Shown piece by piece: positions 1 to 8,175 of a stretch of DNA of 64,000 nt. Each line of letters begins with the position of its first letter. Positions within the stretch are counted from its first letter, which is position 1. The notes under the pieces are model-generated. The model was not told where the DNA came from. It searched no databases and saw only the letters and a list, made by a program, of their open reading frames with translations. The translations under genes and the position numbers were made by a program. This DNA is from DATEOR01 sp036279015 (GTDB lineage Bacteria; Actinomycetota; Thermoleophilia; Gaiellales; Gaiellaceae). The stretch spans positions 21,878 to 85,877 of the forward strand of contig DASUJY010000060.1 of NCBI GenBank assembly GCA_036279015.1. The letters are read 5' to 3'.

Positions 1-1
1 G

Positions 2-667
2 CTGCGCCGCTTCCCCGAGGTGCGCTCGGTGCACTGGGCGGTGAACGACACGCCCGCGGAGGTCACGAACGTCCCGTCCCGCCTCCTGTGGGGCGACGAG
101 GCGATCGAGGAGGAGATTCTCGGCCTGCGCTTCCGCCTGCGCCCGAACGCCTTCTTCCAGACGAACACCGAGATGTCCGAGAAGCTCTACGCGCTCGCGA
201 TCGAGTACGCCGGCCTGACGGGGGACGAGACCGTCTACGACCTCTACTGCGGCACCGGCACGATCGGCCTCGCGATGGCCCGCGACGCGCTCACGGTGTG
301 GGGGATCGAATCCTCGGAGGAGTCGGTCGCCTGCGCCGTCGAGAACGCCGAGCTGAACGGGCTCGCCAACGCCGCCTTCTTCGCCGGCGAGGTGGGCGCC
401 GACGTCGAGGAGCTTCACGAGCGCGCCGGCGCGCCCGACGTCGTCGTCGTCGACCCGCCACGGGCAGGGCTGACCGCGAAGGCACTCGCCCGCGTCGCGG
501 CGCTCGAGGCGCCGCGTCTCGTTTACGTCTCCTGCAATCCGACCACGCTGGCCGGCAACGCGAAGGAGCTCGTCTCCGAGCTCGGCTACTCGCTCGAGCG
601 GGTCCGACCGGTCGACATGTTCCCGCACACGCCGCACGTCGAGTCGGTGGCGCTCTTCACGCGATGA
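2..667 (+). CDS. TrmA/RlmD-family RNA (uracil-5-)-methyltransferase, C-terminal part
   Basis: SAM-dependent enzyme that would methylate C5 of a uridine in 23S rRNA or tRNA. The gene enters from the left edge, so only the last 221 residues are visible and the N-terminal TRAM and iron-sulfur segments, if present, lie outside. Visible motifs are FFQTN, the SAM-binding stretch VYDLYCGTGTIGL, VVVDPPRAGL and YVSCNPTTLAGN. Cys178 of the visible part, in SCNP, is the expected catalytic nucleophile. The stop overlaps the next gene's ATG (ATGA), which suggests translational coupling. The family is clear; whether the target is rRNA (RlmD/RlmCD type) or tRNA (TrmA type) cannot be told from this fragment. 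Confidence 0.9.
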   Translation: MRRFPEVRSVHWAVNDTPAEVTNVPSRLLWGDEAIEEEILGLRFRLRPNAFFQTNTEMSEKLYALAIEYAGLTGDETVYDLYCGTGTIGLAMARDALTVWGIESSEESVACAVENAELNGLANAAFFAGEVGADVEELHERAGAPDVVVVDPPRAGLTAKALARVAALEAPRLVYVSCNPTTLAGNAKELVSELGYSLERVRPVDMFPHTPHVESVALFTR

Positions 668-1392
668 CGGTCGCCGCGCTCTACGACGTCCACGGCAACC
701 TGCCCGCGCTCGAGGCGGTGCTCGCCGAGGTGGACGCCGACACGATCCTCGCCGGCGGCGACGTCGTGCTCGGCCCGATGCCTCGCGAGACGCTCGCTCT
801 CCTGCGCGAGCGCGGCGCCACCTTCATCCGCGGGAACACCGATCGCGCCGTCGGCGGCGGCGTCCCCGAGGACGACCCGTGGCTCGAGCGCGTCCACTGG
901 GTGCGGGATCAGCTCGACGAGGACGATCTCGACTTCCTCCGCACGCTCCCGCATCCACTCTCGCTCGCCGTCGACAGCCTCGGCCAGGTTCTCTTTTGCC
1001 ACGGCTCGCCTCGGAGCGACGAGGAGATCCTCACCGCCGCGACGCCGCCCAAGCGCCTCGATCCGATTCTCGACGGGGTGCAGGAGCGCGTCGTCGTCTG
1101 CGGACACACGCACGTCCAGTTCGACCGGCTCGTCGGCGACCGGCGGCTCGTGAACGCGGGCAGCGTCGGCATGCCCTACGAGGGCGAGGCCGGAATCGCG
1201 TGCTGGGCGCTACTCGGGCCGGACGTGGAGCTCCGCCGGACACGCTACGACGCCGAGCACGCTGCTGCAGGTGTCCGTGGATCGGGGATGCCCGGCGCCG
1301 ACGAGTTCGCGCAGGAGTACGTTCTCCACCCGGCGACGGCGGAGGAGGCGACGACTCACTTCGAAGCTCTCGCGTCCGGCTCAGAGTCGTAG
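664..1392 (+). CDS. YfcE/MJ0936-type metallophosphoesterase
   Basis: Calcineurin-like phosphoesterase of 242 residues, near the usual size for this cytoplasmic two-metal family. The metal-binding signature is complete and in order: DVHGN near the N-terminus, GGDVV, GNTD, HGSP and GHTH. It therefore looks catalytically intact. Relatives act on phosphodiesters or small phosphorylated metabolites, but the substrate here cannot be read from sequence. The ATG overlaps the stop of the upstream RNA methyltransferase. The 3' end overlaps the convergent acetyltransferase by 12 bases. Confidence 0.88.
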   Translation: MTVAALYDVHGNLPALEAVLAEVDADTILAGGDVVLGPMPRETLALLRERGATFIRGNTDRAVGGGVPEDDPWLERVHWVRDQLDEDDLDFLRTLPHPLSLAVDSLGQVLFCHGSPRSDEEILTAATPPKRLDPILDGVQERVVVCGHTHVQFDRLVGDRRLVNAGSVGMPYEGEAGIACWALLGPDVELRRTRYDAEHAAAGVRGSGMPGADEFAQEYVLHPATAEEATTHFEALASGSES

Positions 1393-1866
1393 GAGCAGGG
1401 TGCACGCATTGCCGGCGCCCTCGGCGACGATTTCGAAGTTGAGCCGCTCGTAGAGGCGCTTCGCCGGGTTCTCGACCTCCACGCTCAGGCTGACCGCTTC
1501 GAACCCGTCGGCCCGGGCGCGGTCGACGAGGGCCGTGAGGAGCGCGGTGCCGAGTCCTGTGCCGCGCGCCGCCGGCTCGACGGCGACGGTGAGCTCTGGG
1601 ATGTCGGGCGCCACGAAGCCGAAGCCGGGGTCATCGGCGGCGAAGAGCCGGTACCAGGCGGCGCCCGCCGGCTCGCCGGCGGCCGTCTCGGCGACGAGCG
1701 CCACGTCTCCGGGACGGCCCCAGCCTGCGAGGTAGCGCGCGACGGCCGGGTCGACGGCGAGGGTCTCGTCGAGGACATTGCTTCGCCAGCCCGCCGCCCA
1801 CGACAGCATCCGCTCGAGGAACGGGAGATCGCTTTCGACCGCGAATCGGATCTCGGCGGTCGTCAC
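1381..1866 (-). CDS. GNAT-family N-acetyltransferase
   Basis: Single-domain acetyl-CoA-dependent acyltransferase of 161 residues. The acetyl-CoA pyrophosphate loop is visible as AARGTGLGTALL, followed by the common C-terminal signature NPAKRLYERLNFE. It starts with a GTG that overlaps the stop codon of the upstream membrane-protein gene (GTGA), so both are probably read from one message. The substrate is unknown; the family ranges from protein N-termini to antibiotics and polyamines. Confidence 0.85.
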   Translation of the reverse strand: MTTAEIRFAVESDLPFLERMLSWAAGWRSNVLDETLAVDPAVARYLAGWGRPGDVALVAETAAGEPAGAAWYRLFAADDPGFGFVAPDIPELTVAVEPAARGTGLGTALLTALVDRARADGFEAVSLSVEVENPAKRLYERLNFEIVAEGAGNACTLLLRL

Positions 1867-2582
1867 CTACCGGCTCTCGCCGAGCGCCAGCCCCTGTAGT
1901 CCCGCCAGAAGCGGTCGGCGTTCGCCAGCACGAAGGCCACGGAGAGGAGCGGCAGGGCGGGGAGGCCCGAGATGTCGAAGCCGACCGCGAGCGCGAGCGT
2001 CGCGCCGAAGGAGAGCGCCATCAGGAGCCACGTGAGGCGCACGCGGAGGCCGAAGCGGTCGGCGGCGGCGAGGAAGAGCGAGAAGAAGAGGACGTCAGGA
2101 AGCCCGAGCTGCGCCGAGTTGTGCTCGCCGGGAAGCGGGAAGGAGATCGAGAGCGCGTTGAAGACCTCGGGCTGGTTCTCGACGATCTCCTTCGTCGGCC
2201 CGCGGGCGACGGAGAAGATGTCGACCGGGACGATCAGGACGGCGATCAGGAGCACCCACGAGAGCGCCTCGAACCAGGAGAGGAACCACCAGGCGACCGC
2301 GGCGACGGCCGCGATCTTGACGAAGTTCGCGGCGATGTCGAGGCCGCCCGCCTCGAGGGCGACGCTGAGGACGACGAGCGCGACGGCGGCTTGCCCGACG
2401 AAGCGCGAGCCCGCGCGCCGGAGCGGCAACGCGAGCAGGACGAGCACGAATGTGACAGGGATCAGCCCGAAGGTGAGGAACGCGACGTCGGCCCAGACGC
2501 TGAGCCTGGGCAGGTCCTCGGAGACCGCGTAGAACCACGCCAGGACCCCGAGGACGACTAGTACGGCGGCAGCTCGGACCAC
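1863..2582 (-). CDS. Presenilin/signal-peptide-peptidase-like (family A22) membrane protein
   Basis: Integral membrane protein of about 239 residues, with hydrophobic segments from the N-terminus onward. Three hallmarks of intramembrane aspartyl proteases of the presenilin/SPP clan occur in the right order. The first catalytic-type Asp is D121 in VPVDIFSV. The second is D163 in LGLPDVLFF, at the GxGD position but with Pro for the second Gly. A PAL motif at 208-210 (GLPALPLL) lies in the last membrane segment. Archaeal and bacterial homologues exist, but substrates are mostly unknown. The GTG at 2582 is chosen because upstream sequence in this frame is antisense-like coding of the glycosylase; it overlaps that gene by 25 bases. 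Function is inferred from motifs only. Confidence 0.65.
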   Translation of the reverse strand: MVRAAAVLVVLGVLAWFYAVSEDLPRLSVWADVAFLTFGLIPVTFVLVLLALPLRRAGSRFVGQAAVALVVLSVALEAGGLDIAANFVKIAAVAAVAWWFLSWFEALSWVLLIAVLIVPVDIFSVARGPTKEIVENQPEVFNALSISFPLPGEHNSAQLGLPDVLFFSLFLAAADRFGLRVRLTWLLMALSFGATLALAVGFDISGLPALPLLSVAFVLANADRFWRDYRGWRSARAGR

Positions 2583-3136
2583 CAGGGGCCGATTGCCTTG
2601 AAGGCCTCCCAGAACTCCTTCTTGGCCGGCGCCTCGTCGAGGGAGGCGTCGAGGTCGGGCGTCACCAGGGCGTCGATCGTCGGCGTGAACCGTTGGATCG
2701 ACCCCGGCTCGCTCGCGAGCTCGGTCGCGAGCGGAAAGCGGACGGCGTTCAGACACGTGAGAGCATCTTGCCCCATGACCACGATGAGCTTGGGCTGAAC
2801 GATGTGGACCTCACGCACGAGCCACTCCCGGGCCTCGACCTCCTCTGCTCCTGCGAACTTGAGGCAGTTCGTCCCGTAGATCGCGGTCGGGTCGACCTGG
2901 AGCCGCTGGAGGGATTTGAGGACGGCCTGGCCCGCGCGGCCGAAGAAGGCGACGCCCTCGTGCTGCTCCGCCGTCTGCGGGCCGTACTTGAGCAGGAAGA
3001 TCTCCGCCTGCGGATGTCCTGAGCCGAGCACCGGCGCGCGGTCGGTGCCGGCGACGCGGGCGATCTCGCGCCCGAGCTCGTTGATCTCGGCGATCGCCTT
3101 CTCGAGATACCGCTGGGAGATGTCGTCCGTAGGCAC
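2558..3136 (-). CDS. Divergent uracil-DNA glycosylase superfamily protein
   Basis: Protein of 192 residues with the uracil-DNA glycosylase fold signature: a pocket-like segment ending GVAFFGRAGQAVLKSL, a strand YGTNCLKF, and the helix-strand EWLVREVHIVQPKLIVVMG typical of family 4/5 enzymes. It lacks the four cysteines of the usual iron-sulfur cluster, the GxAPGxxE motif reads GSGHPQAE, and the second active-site motif reads VTPDLDASL. It may have a different specificity or no glycosylase activity. The GTG start at 3136 leaves 46 bases after the upstream gene; further upstream the frame is antisense to that gene. The family is fairly sure, the activity is not. Confidence 0.7.
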   Translation of the reverse strand: MPTDDISQRYLEKAIAEINELGREIARVAGTDRAPVLGSGHPQAEIFLLKYGPQTAEQHEGVAFFGRAGQAVLKSLQRLQVDPTAIYGTNCLKFAGAEEVEAREWLVREVHIVQPKLIVVMGQDALTCLNAVRFPLATELASEPGSIQRFTPTIDALVTPDLDASLDEAPAKKEFWEAFKAIGPWWSELPPY

Positions 3137-3182
3137 GGGCAAAGGGGCTGCGAGCGCTATTCGGGGTCCGACGTCCCTCTTC

Positions 3183-4940
3183 CTACACGGCTGCCTTCGA
3201 GCGGCGGCGCGATTGCGCCATCCACTTGAGGCCCTGCAGGTACACGAGTGACTTGGGACGCCTGAGGATCTCGGCCGAACGCAGGCTGATGAGGAACTCG
3301 GCCGGGGTCGCGAACGCGCGCATGCGAACGAGCCCTGTGCCGACGCCCTGGAGCACATGGGCATCGGAGCCGGCGCCCATCGTCAGGTTGTACTTGCGGG
3401 CGAAGCGGAGCGCCTCCTCGTTGAAGCCCTCGAAGAGCAATCGAGCGTTGTAGACCTCGAAGACGTCGATCTCGGGCAGGTGCCGGTGGAGCGTCGGCGC
3501 GTCCGGAATCGTGTGCAGCCGATCGAAGGGGTGGGGGAGGTAGACGACGCCGCCCTGCTCGCGGATCGCGGCGATGGTGTCGGCCATCGGGAGCCCACGC
3601 TCGATCTCCTGCTCGAGGAAGAGGCCGATCACCTCGCCGGCATCGGTCTTGATCTCCTCGCCTGGGATCACGGTCAGCCCTCGCTCCCGGGCCAGCTCGA
3701 GGCCCTCCTTCGCCCCGGCGAAGACGTTGTGATCGGTGATCGCGATCGCGCCGAGCCCTTGCTCCGCTGCGTACTCGACGAGCTCCGCGACCGGGACCGC
3801 GCAGTCGTGGGAGTGGTCGGTGTGCATGTGGAGGTCGGCGAGGATGAAGGGGCGGTCGGCAAGCGGGTCGGCCGGGTGATGGAGGACCGTCCGCCGGCGG
3901 CCGAGCACCGACCTGTAGAGCCGCTCGAGCGCGGCGCCGAGCGCCTCGGCGCTGTCGCCTGCCGAGCGCTCAAGCGCCTGCTCGCTCAGCTTCCTGCGCC
4001 AGTCAGCGTCGTCCGCCAGGCGTCCGAGCGCTGCCGCGATCAGCTCGGGCTGGCTGCTCGCGCCGGGTGGGTCGACGAGCGGAGATCCGGCGGCTGCCGC
4101 CTGGGCCGGCAGGCGGCGAAGGCCGCGCTGGGCCGGCACGAGCCCCGCTGCCCCGGCGAGGAGGCGCGCCCGGCCCGCTTCGTCGAGCGCCGTGCGAACG
4201 GTGACCCGATCCCGGAGCGCGCGCGGGACGTAGGGCCGTCCGGAGAGCCGGCTCGTGCGCACGAAGACGAGCTCCCAGCCCGGCAGGTCGCGAAGCGCGC
4301 GCAACGCTGCGCGAGCCCGGGGAAGCTCGTCGCCGCGCCATTCGAAGAGGAAGCGTTTCGCAGGCGTGGCCTCCTCGAAGAGGCCCGGGTCGACCCCGAA
4401 CGGGAGGGCACGGTACTCGCCGGGGAATCGGGCCCTGGCCGCGGACAGCGTCTCCTCGCCGACGGCGGTGAGCGCGTCGATCCTGGAGAGGAGCCGCTCG
4501 CGCTGCTTCCTGCCGGGCGGGTAGGCGAGCCGCTCGGGCGAGTGAAACGTTGCGACGGAGAGCGCGCGCGAGTCCCTGAGCGCGAGGTAGGAGAGGCTCG
4601 GCAGGCCCGGCTCGTGGGCGTGGAGGATGTCGAAGGAGTCCGCGCGGAGCGCGAGCTCGAGGTTGGCGTGGACGCCGAGCGGGACTCCGAGCCGGCTCTT
4701 CCTCGAGACCGGAACAGCCGGCCCGAGCGCGACGACTCCCTCGAGCGGCTCCCCGTCCGACCCGAGGCGCCGCAGCGCGCGCCGGCCGGCGCCGAGGTCG
4801 ACCGCGCGGTTGGACGGCGCGAGCACGACGACTTCGTGGCCGCGGCGCCGGAGCTCTTCCGAGGCGGCGTGCACGTGCTCGTTGACCGGATGGGGCTGTG
4901 ACCACGCGAACGGCGTGACCATGCAGATCCGAAGGCCCAC
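3183..4940 (-). CDS. Glycosyltransferase (GT4-like) fused to a PHP phosphoesterase domain
   Basis: Two-domain protein of 585 residues. Residues 1 to about 350 form a GT-B glycosyltransferase: the N-terminus GLRICMVTPFAWSQP, the helix EELRRRGHEVVVLAPSN, and a donor-domain start near GVDPGLFEE. The donor half is short and lacks a clear EGxxxxxxE motif. From about residue 365 there is a PHP domain with DLHMHTDHSHD (His371 is the first metal ligand), AITDHNVF, a GEEIK segment, YLPHPFDR and GSDAH, so the metal site looks complete. The two halves may make and process the same phosphorylated or lipid-linked sugar, which is inference. Translation starts at a GTG six bases after a TAGACT element. Confidence 0.85.
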   Translation of the reverse strand: MGLRICMVTPFAWSQPHPVNEHVHAASEELRRRGHEVVVLAPSNRAVDLGAGRRALRRLGSDGEPLEGVVALGPAVPVSRKSRLGVPLGVHANLELALRADSFDILHAHEPGLPSLSYLALRDSRALSVATFHSPERLAYPPGRKQRERLLSRIDALTAVGEETLSAARARFPGEYRALPFGVDPGLFEEATPAKRFLFEWRGDELPRARAALRALRDLPGWELVFVRTSRLSGRPYVPRALRDRVTVRTALDEAGRARLLAGAAGLVPAQRGLRRLPAQAAAAGSPLVDPPGASSQPELIAAALGRLADDADWRRKLSEQALERSAGDSAEALGAALERLYRSVLGRRRTVLHHPADPLADRPFILADLHMHTDHSHDCAVPVAELVEYAAEQGLGAIAITDHNVFAGAKEGLELARERGLTVIPGEEIKTDAGEVIGLFLEQEIERGLPMADTIAAIREQGGVVYLPHPFDRLHTIPDAPTLHRHLPEIDVFEVYNARLLFEGFNEEALRFARKYNLTMGAGSDAHVLQGVGTGLVRMRAFATPAEFLISLRSAEILRRPKSLVYLQGLKWMAQSRRRSKAAV

Positions 4941-4952
4941 GCCTCGAGTCTA
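4941..4952 (-). promoter_or_regulatory. Candidate leaderless promoter -10 for the glycosyltransferase-PHP gene
   Basis: On the minus strand TAGACT is followed by exactly six bases and then the GTG start at 4940. This spacing would place the transcript start at or next to the start codon. No Shine-Dalgarno sequence lies between. Confidence 0.5.
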
Positions 4953-4960
4953 GTCCCGAA

Positions 4961-7900
4961 TCACATAAGGGCGCGGGTTTCGGCTGCGTGCCAATCGAGA
5001 CCCATGCTCTCGAACCGCTCGAGGGCCTGGACGATGAGAACGGCGTCTTCGCGCAGGCACCCCAGTGCGCGGAGAGCGAACGGCTCGAGGTACGTGTTGG
5101 GGCGGAGGAGGGGTTCTGCCTCCTCCTCGACGGGCTCGCGCCAACCGAGAGCAATGAGCGCGTCCAAGCGCGCCGCCGTGGCGGCTGTCCACGCGAAGTA
5201 CATCGCCTCACCGGAGCGCAGCAGCCGCTCGGCCTCTTCGAGGTCGTTGCGAAGCAGGGACAGCCGCAGCCGTGGAGCCTCGATCGTGAGGCCGTATCCC
5301 TCCATCTGGAGGTCGTCGGCCGAAGTCTCCAGGCGCCGGGCCTCCTCGTCGTCGCCGGCGTGCGCGTTTGCGAGCGCGCAGACGAGGAGCGACCGGGCGT
5401 TCAGATTGCACGGAGTTGCGAGGTTGTCTGTGACCGCCGCTTCGGCGTCGCGAGTGAGGGCGCGTACGGTTTCCCAGCGGCCGGCGAGCTCCTCGACCAT
5501 GAGTCGCAATCCGATCGCGTGGATCCGGTGGTGAGATGAAAGCTCTCTCGCGGCCTCGGAGAGGAAGCCGGTCTGAAAGCGGGCCTCCTCGAACCGGCCG
5601 CAGCCGAGGTTCGCGAGCGTGGCCGCCCAGTAGATCCCCTCGCGGTCGTCCGGGTTCGGGGTCGATCCGAGGAGCGCGAGGTTGGTCTGCGCTTCTTCCA
5701 AAGCTTCATCCGTGCTGCCGCTAGCCAGCGCAGATTCGACGAGCTGCAGGCGCGCCGCGGCAATGAGATCGTTGCTTCCCAGGCGTTCGGCCAACGTCAC
5801 CGCCTCGCGCGCGATCTCGAGCCCGCCGGTGGAATCCCAGGCCGCAAGCGCGGCGAGCGCCCGCACACGCTCCGGGCTCCCGTCTTCGCTGAGCTCGAGC
5901 GCCTCGTCGACCCAACGCTTCACCATCGTCTGGTCGGGCCTAGTGCGCCACATCCCCAGGCGGACAGTGGTCTCGTAGGCAAGCACGCTGTACAGCTCGG
6001 ACCGGGTCGTTCGATCACCGGCGAAAGCGATCGCGTTCTGCATCGCCTTCCAGAAGCCCTCGCCGTCGTACTTGAGCGCGCTTGCCTCGGCGATTCTTCT
6101 CCAGAGGTCGACGTGGATCTCAGGCGGGCCGAGCTCGACGGCCTGGTGGAGCAGCTCGAGTGCGTCGTCCATGTCGTAGCGACCGACAGCGAGCTCGGCC
6201 GCTCGGCGCAGCCAGATGACGGCGGCCGCCCGTAGGCCTGCCAGCTCGACCTCCGCGCCGGCCCACGCGAGATCCGCGTCTTCGGCTTTCACCGCCTCGG
6301 CGTAGTGATGCGCAAGCAGGGGGGCGTGCTCCGCGCGGCCGCCACCGAAGCCCTCGAGCCAGGTTGCGAAAGACGCGTGCAGCCGCGCGCGCTTGCCCTT
6401 CGGAAGACCCTCGTAGGCCACCTCCCGGGTCAGCTGGTGCTTGAACGCGTACTCCGTCTCTCCGGCAATGGATGACCCGGCGCGCCGGCGTACGAAATCA
6501 CGGGCTTCGAGAACGCGGAGGTCGGGATCAAGTCCCGCGACGAGCTCGTATACAGGAAGGGTCCAGAAGACGCGGCCGATGACCGAGGCGGCCTGGAGCG
6601 CTGCCTTCTCGGCGGCCGGAAGCAGATCGATTCTCGAAGCGAGGACGGCTTGCACGGAGTCTGGCACGGCAATGCCCGCCTGCTGCTCGGAGACCGTCCA
6701 GCCTCCGTTCGATCGGCAGAGGGCGCCTTGGTCGATCAGCGATTCGATGAGCTCCTCCAGGAAGAACGGATTTCCCTCGGCCTTACGGACGATCGTCTCG
6801 GTCATGTGTGCGGGCAACTCGCCGGCGAGAAGCTCGTCCAACATGAGGACCGCGGCCTCGGCGGGAAGCGCCTCGAGCTCGACTGTCGAAGCGTCGCGGC
6901 GGGCACCGCCCCATCCGGGGCGAACGTCGTAGAGCTCGGGACGAGCGGTTGCAACGAGTAGCAGAGGTCCGCGAACGTCTTCCACCAGGCGTTCGAGGAG
7001 GTCCAGCAAGGGCGCTTCCGCCCAATGGATGTCCTCGATGAGCATGACGGCAGGGCGCTCGGCCACCAGCTCCTCCACGAAGCGCACCCAACCGGTGTGA
7101 AGCCGGTCGCGGGCGGCCAGCGGGTGCACGTCTCCGGCGATGTCCAGCCCGAGCGTGAGACCGAGTATTGCGCGCTCCCCAAGGCGCTCGGCCACCGTCT
7201 CTGGTGGGTCGCTCTCGAGGATCCCGAATTCCTCCTTGAGAATCTCGCCGAGTGGCCAGTAGGTGATTCCTTGCCCGTACGCGAGGCAGCGGCCCGTTCG
7301 GCGGAGGGGCTCGGGAATCTCGCTTCCGAGGTGCTCCCAGAACTCCCGGACAAGCCTGGTCTTGCCCACACCGGCCTCGCCGCTGATCGTCACGACGTGC
7401 GGGCTGACGCGCTCGACGACCCCCCGGTAAGCGCTCTCCATGCAGGCCAGCTCGGCATCCCGGCCGACGAACGCACGACGAAGTCCGCTGACGCCCCGCG
7501 GGCGCATCAGCGAGAGGGCGCGCAGTAAGCGTCGGCAGGCAATCCCCGCCGGCTTGCCCTTGGCCTCGACGACCATGGGCTCTGCGAACTCGAAGGCGCC
7601 ACGGACGGCCGTGACGGTCCGCTCCCCCGCGAGGATCTCCCCGGACGCTGCGGCCTGCTCGAGCCGGGCCGCGACGTTGACCGCATCGCCGGTGACGAAG
7701 GAGCCACCTTCCCGGGCGCGCCCGGCGACCACTTCGCCTGTGTTCACGCCGATGCGCAGCACGAGGGCCTCGCCGAACAGTTCCTTCAGACGGTGCTGCA
7801 TCGAAAGCGCCGCGTGGAGCGCGCGCTCGGCGTGATCCTCATGTGCGCGCGGGGCTCCGAAAGCAGCCATCACGGCGTCGCCGGCGAACTTCTCGACAGT

Positions 7901-8128
7901 CCCGCCGGCCCGTTCGATCTCGGCAGCCATCGCGTCGTAGAAGCGGTTCAGCAGCGCCCGAATCCGCTCTGGATCCTGGGAGCCCGCAAGCTCGGTCGAG
8001 CCGACGAGGTCGGCGAAGACCACTGTGGCGAGCTTCCGTTCTTCCCCCGTTAAGGAGCCGGTACTGCCGAATGACGGAGAACTGCCTGTGTCGCGGAGCC
8101 CGAGCGGCCCGCCGCTCCTGTGTTCCAC
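4961..8128 (-). CDS. Class III nucleotide cyclase - STAND-type ATPase - TPR signalling protein
   Basis: Protein of 1055 residues. Residues 30-200 are an adenylate/guanylate cyclase catalytic domain with both metal-binding aspartates (D40 in FADLVGST and D84 in FAGDAVMAAFG) and the later GDAVNVAARLE segment, so it looks competent. An AAA/STAND ATPase follows, with Walker A GEAGVGKT (Lys256) and Walker B LIEDIHW (Asp366). The remaining half is helical and TPR-like. Relatives are thought to couple ATP- or partner-dependent switching to cyclic nucleotide synthesis. The signal sensed and the product, cAMP or cGMP, cannot be told. The GTG start is fixed by a strong AGGGAGGA ribosome site; the open frame continues upstream but there lies antisense to the inositol synthase gene. 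Confidence 0.88.
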   Translation of the reverse strand: MEHRSGGPLGLRDTGSSPSFGSTGSLTGEERKLATVVFADLVGSTELAGSQDPERIRALLNRFYDAMAAEIERAGGTVEKFAGDAVMAAFGAPRAHEDHAERALHAALSMQHRLKELFGEALVLRIGVNTGEVVAGRAREGGSFVTGDAVNVAARLEQAAASGEILAGERTVTAVRGAFEFAEPMVVEAKGKPAGIACRRLLRALSLMRPRGVSGLRRAFVGRDAELACMESAYRGVVERVSPHVVTISGEAGVGKTRLVREFWEHLGSEIPEPLRRTGRCLAYGQGITYWPLGEILKEEFGILESDPPETVAERLGERAILGLTLGLDIAGDVHPLAARDRLHTGWVRFVEELVAERPAVMLIEDIHWAEAPLLDLLERLVEDVRGPLLLVATARPELYDVRPGWGGARRDASTVELEALPAEAAVLMLDELLAGELPAHMTETIVRKAEGNPFFLEELIESLIDQGALCRSNGGWTVSEQQAGIAVPDSVQAVLASRIDLLPAAEKAALQAASVIGRVFWTLPVYELVAGLDPDLRVLEARDFVRRRAGSSIAGETEYAFKHQLTREVAYEGLPKGKRARLHASFATWLEGFGGGRAEHAPLLAHHYAEAVKAEDADLAWAGAEVELAGLRAAAVIWLRRAAELAVGRYDMDDALELLHQAVELGPPEIHVDLWRRIAEASALKYDGEGFWKAMQNAIAFAGDRTTRSELYSVLAYETTVRLGMWRTRPDQTMVKRWVDEALELSEDGSPERVRALAALAAWDSTGGLEIAREAVTLAERLGSNDLIAAARLQLVESALASGSTDEALEEAQTNLALLGSTPNPDDREGIYWAATLANLGCGRFEEARFQTGFLSEAARELSSHHRIHAIGLRLMVEELAGRWETVRALTRDAEAAVTDNLATPCNLNARSLLVCALANAHAGDDEEARRLETSADDLQMEGYGLTIEAPRLRLSLLRNDLEEAERLLRSGEAMYFAWTAATAARLDALIALGWREPVEEEAEPLLRPNTYLEPFALRALGCLREDAVLIVQALERFESMGLDWHAAETRALM

Positions 8129-8132
8129 CGGT

Positions 8133-8139
8133 TCCTCCC
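8133..8139 (-). promoter_or_regulatory. Ribosome-binding site that fixes the cyclase start
   Basis: Minus-strand GGGAGGA sits four bases before the GTG at 8128. It selects this start over the long upstream extension of the same open frame, which overlaps ino1. Confidence 0.7.
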
Positions 8140-8175
8140 TCGTGCGGAAGGTAACACGGTGGGCTGAAATCGCGT

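Noticed and set aside
3357..4901. 514-codon frame opposite the glycosyltransferase-PHP gene
   Set aside because: Shadow of a high-GC gene. The minus strand carries the recognisable domains.
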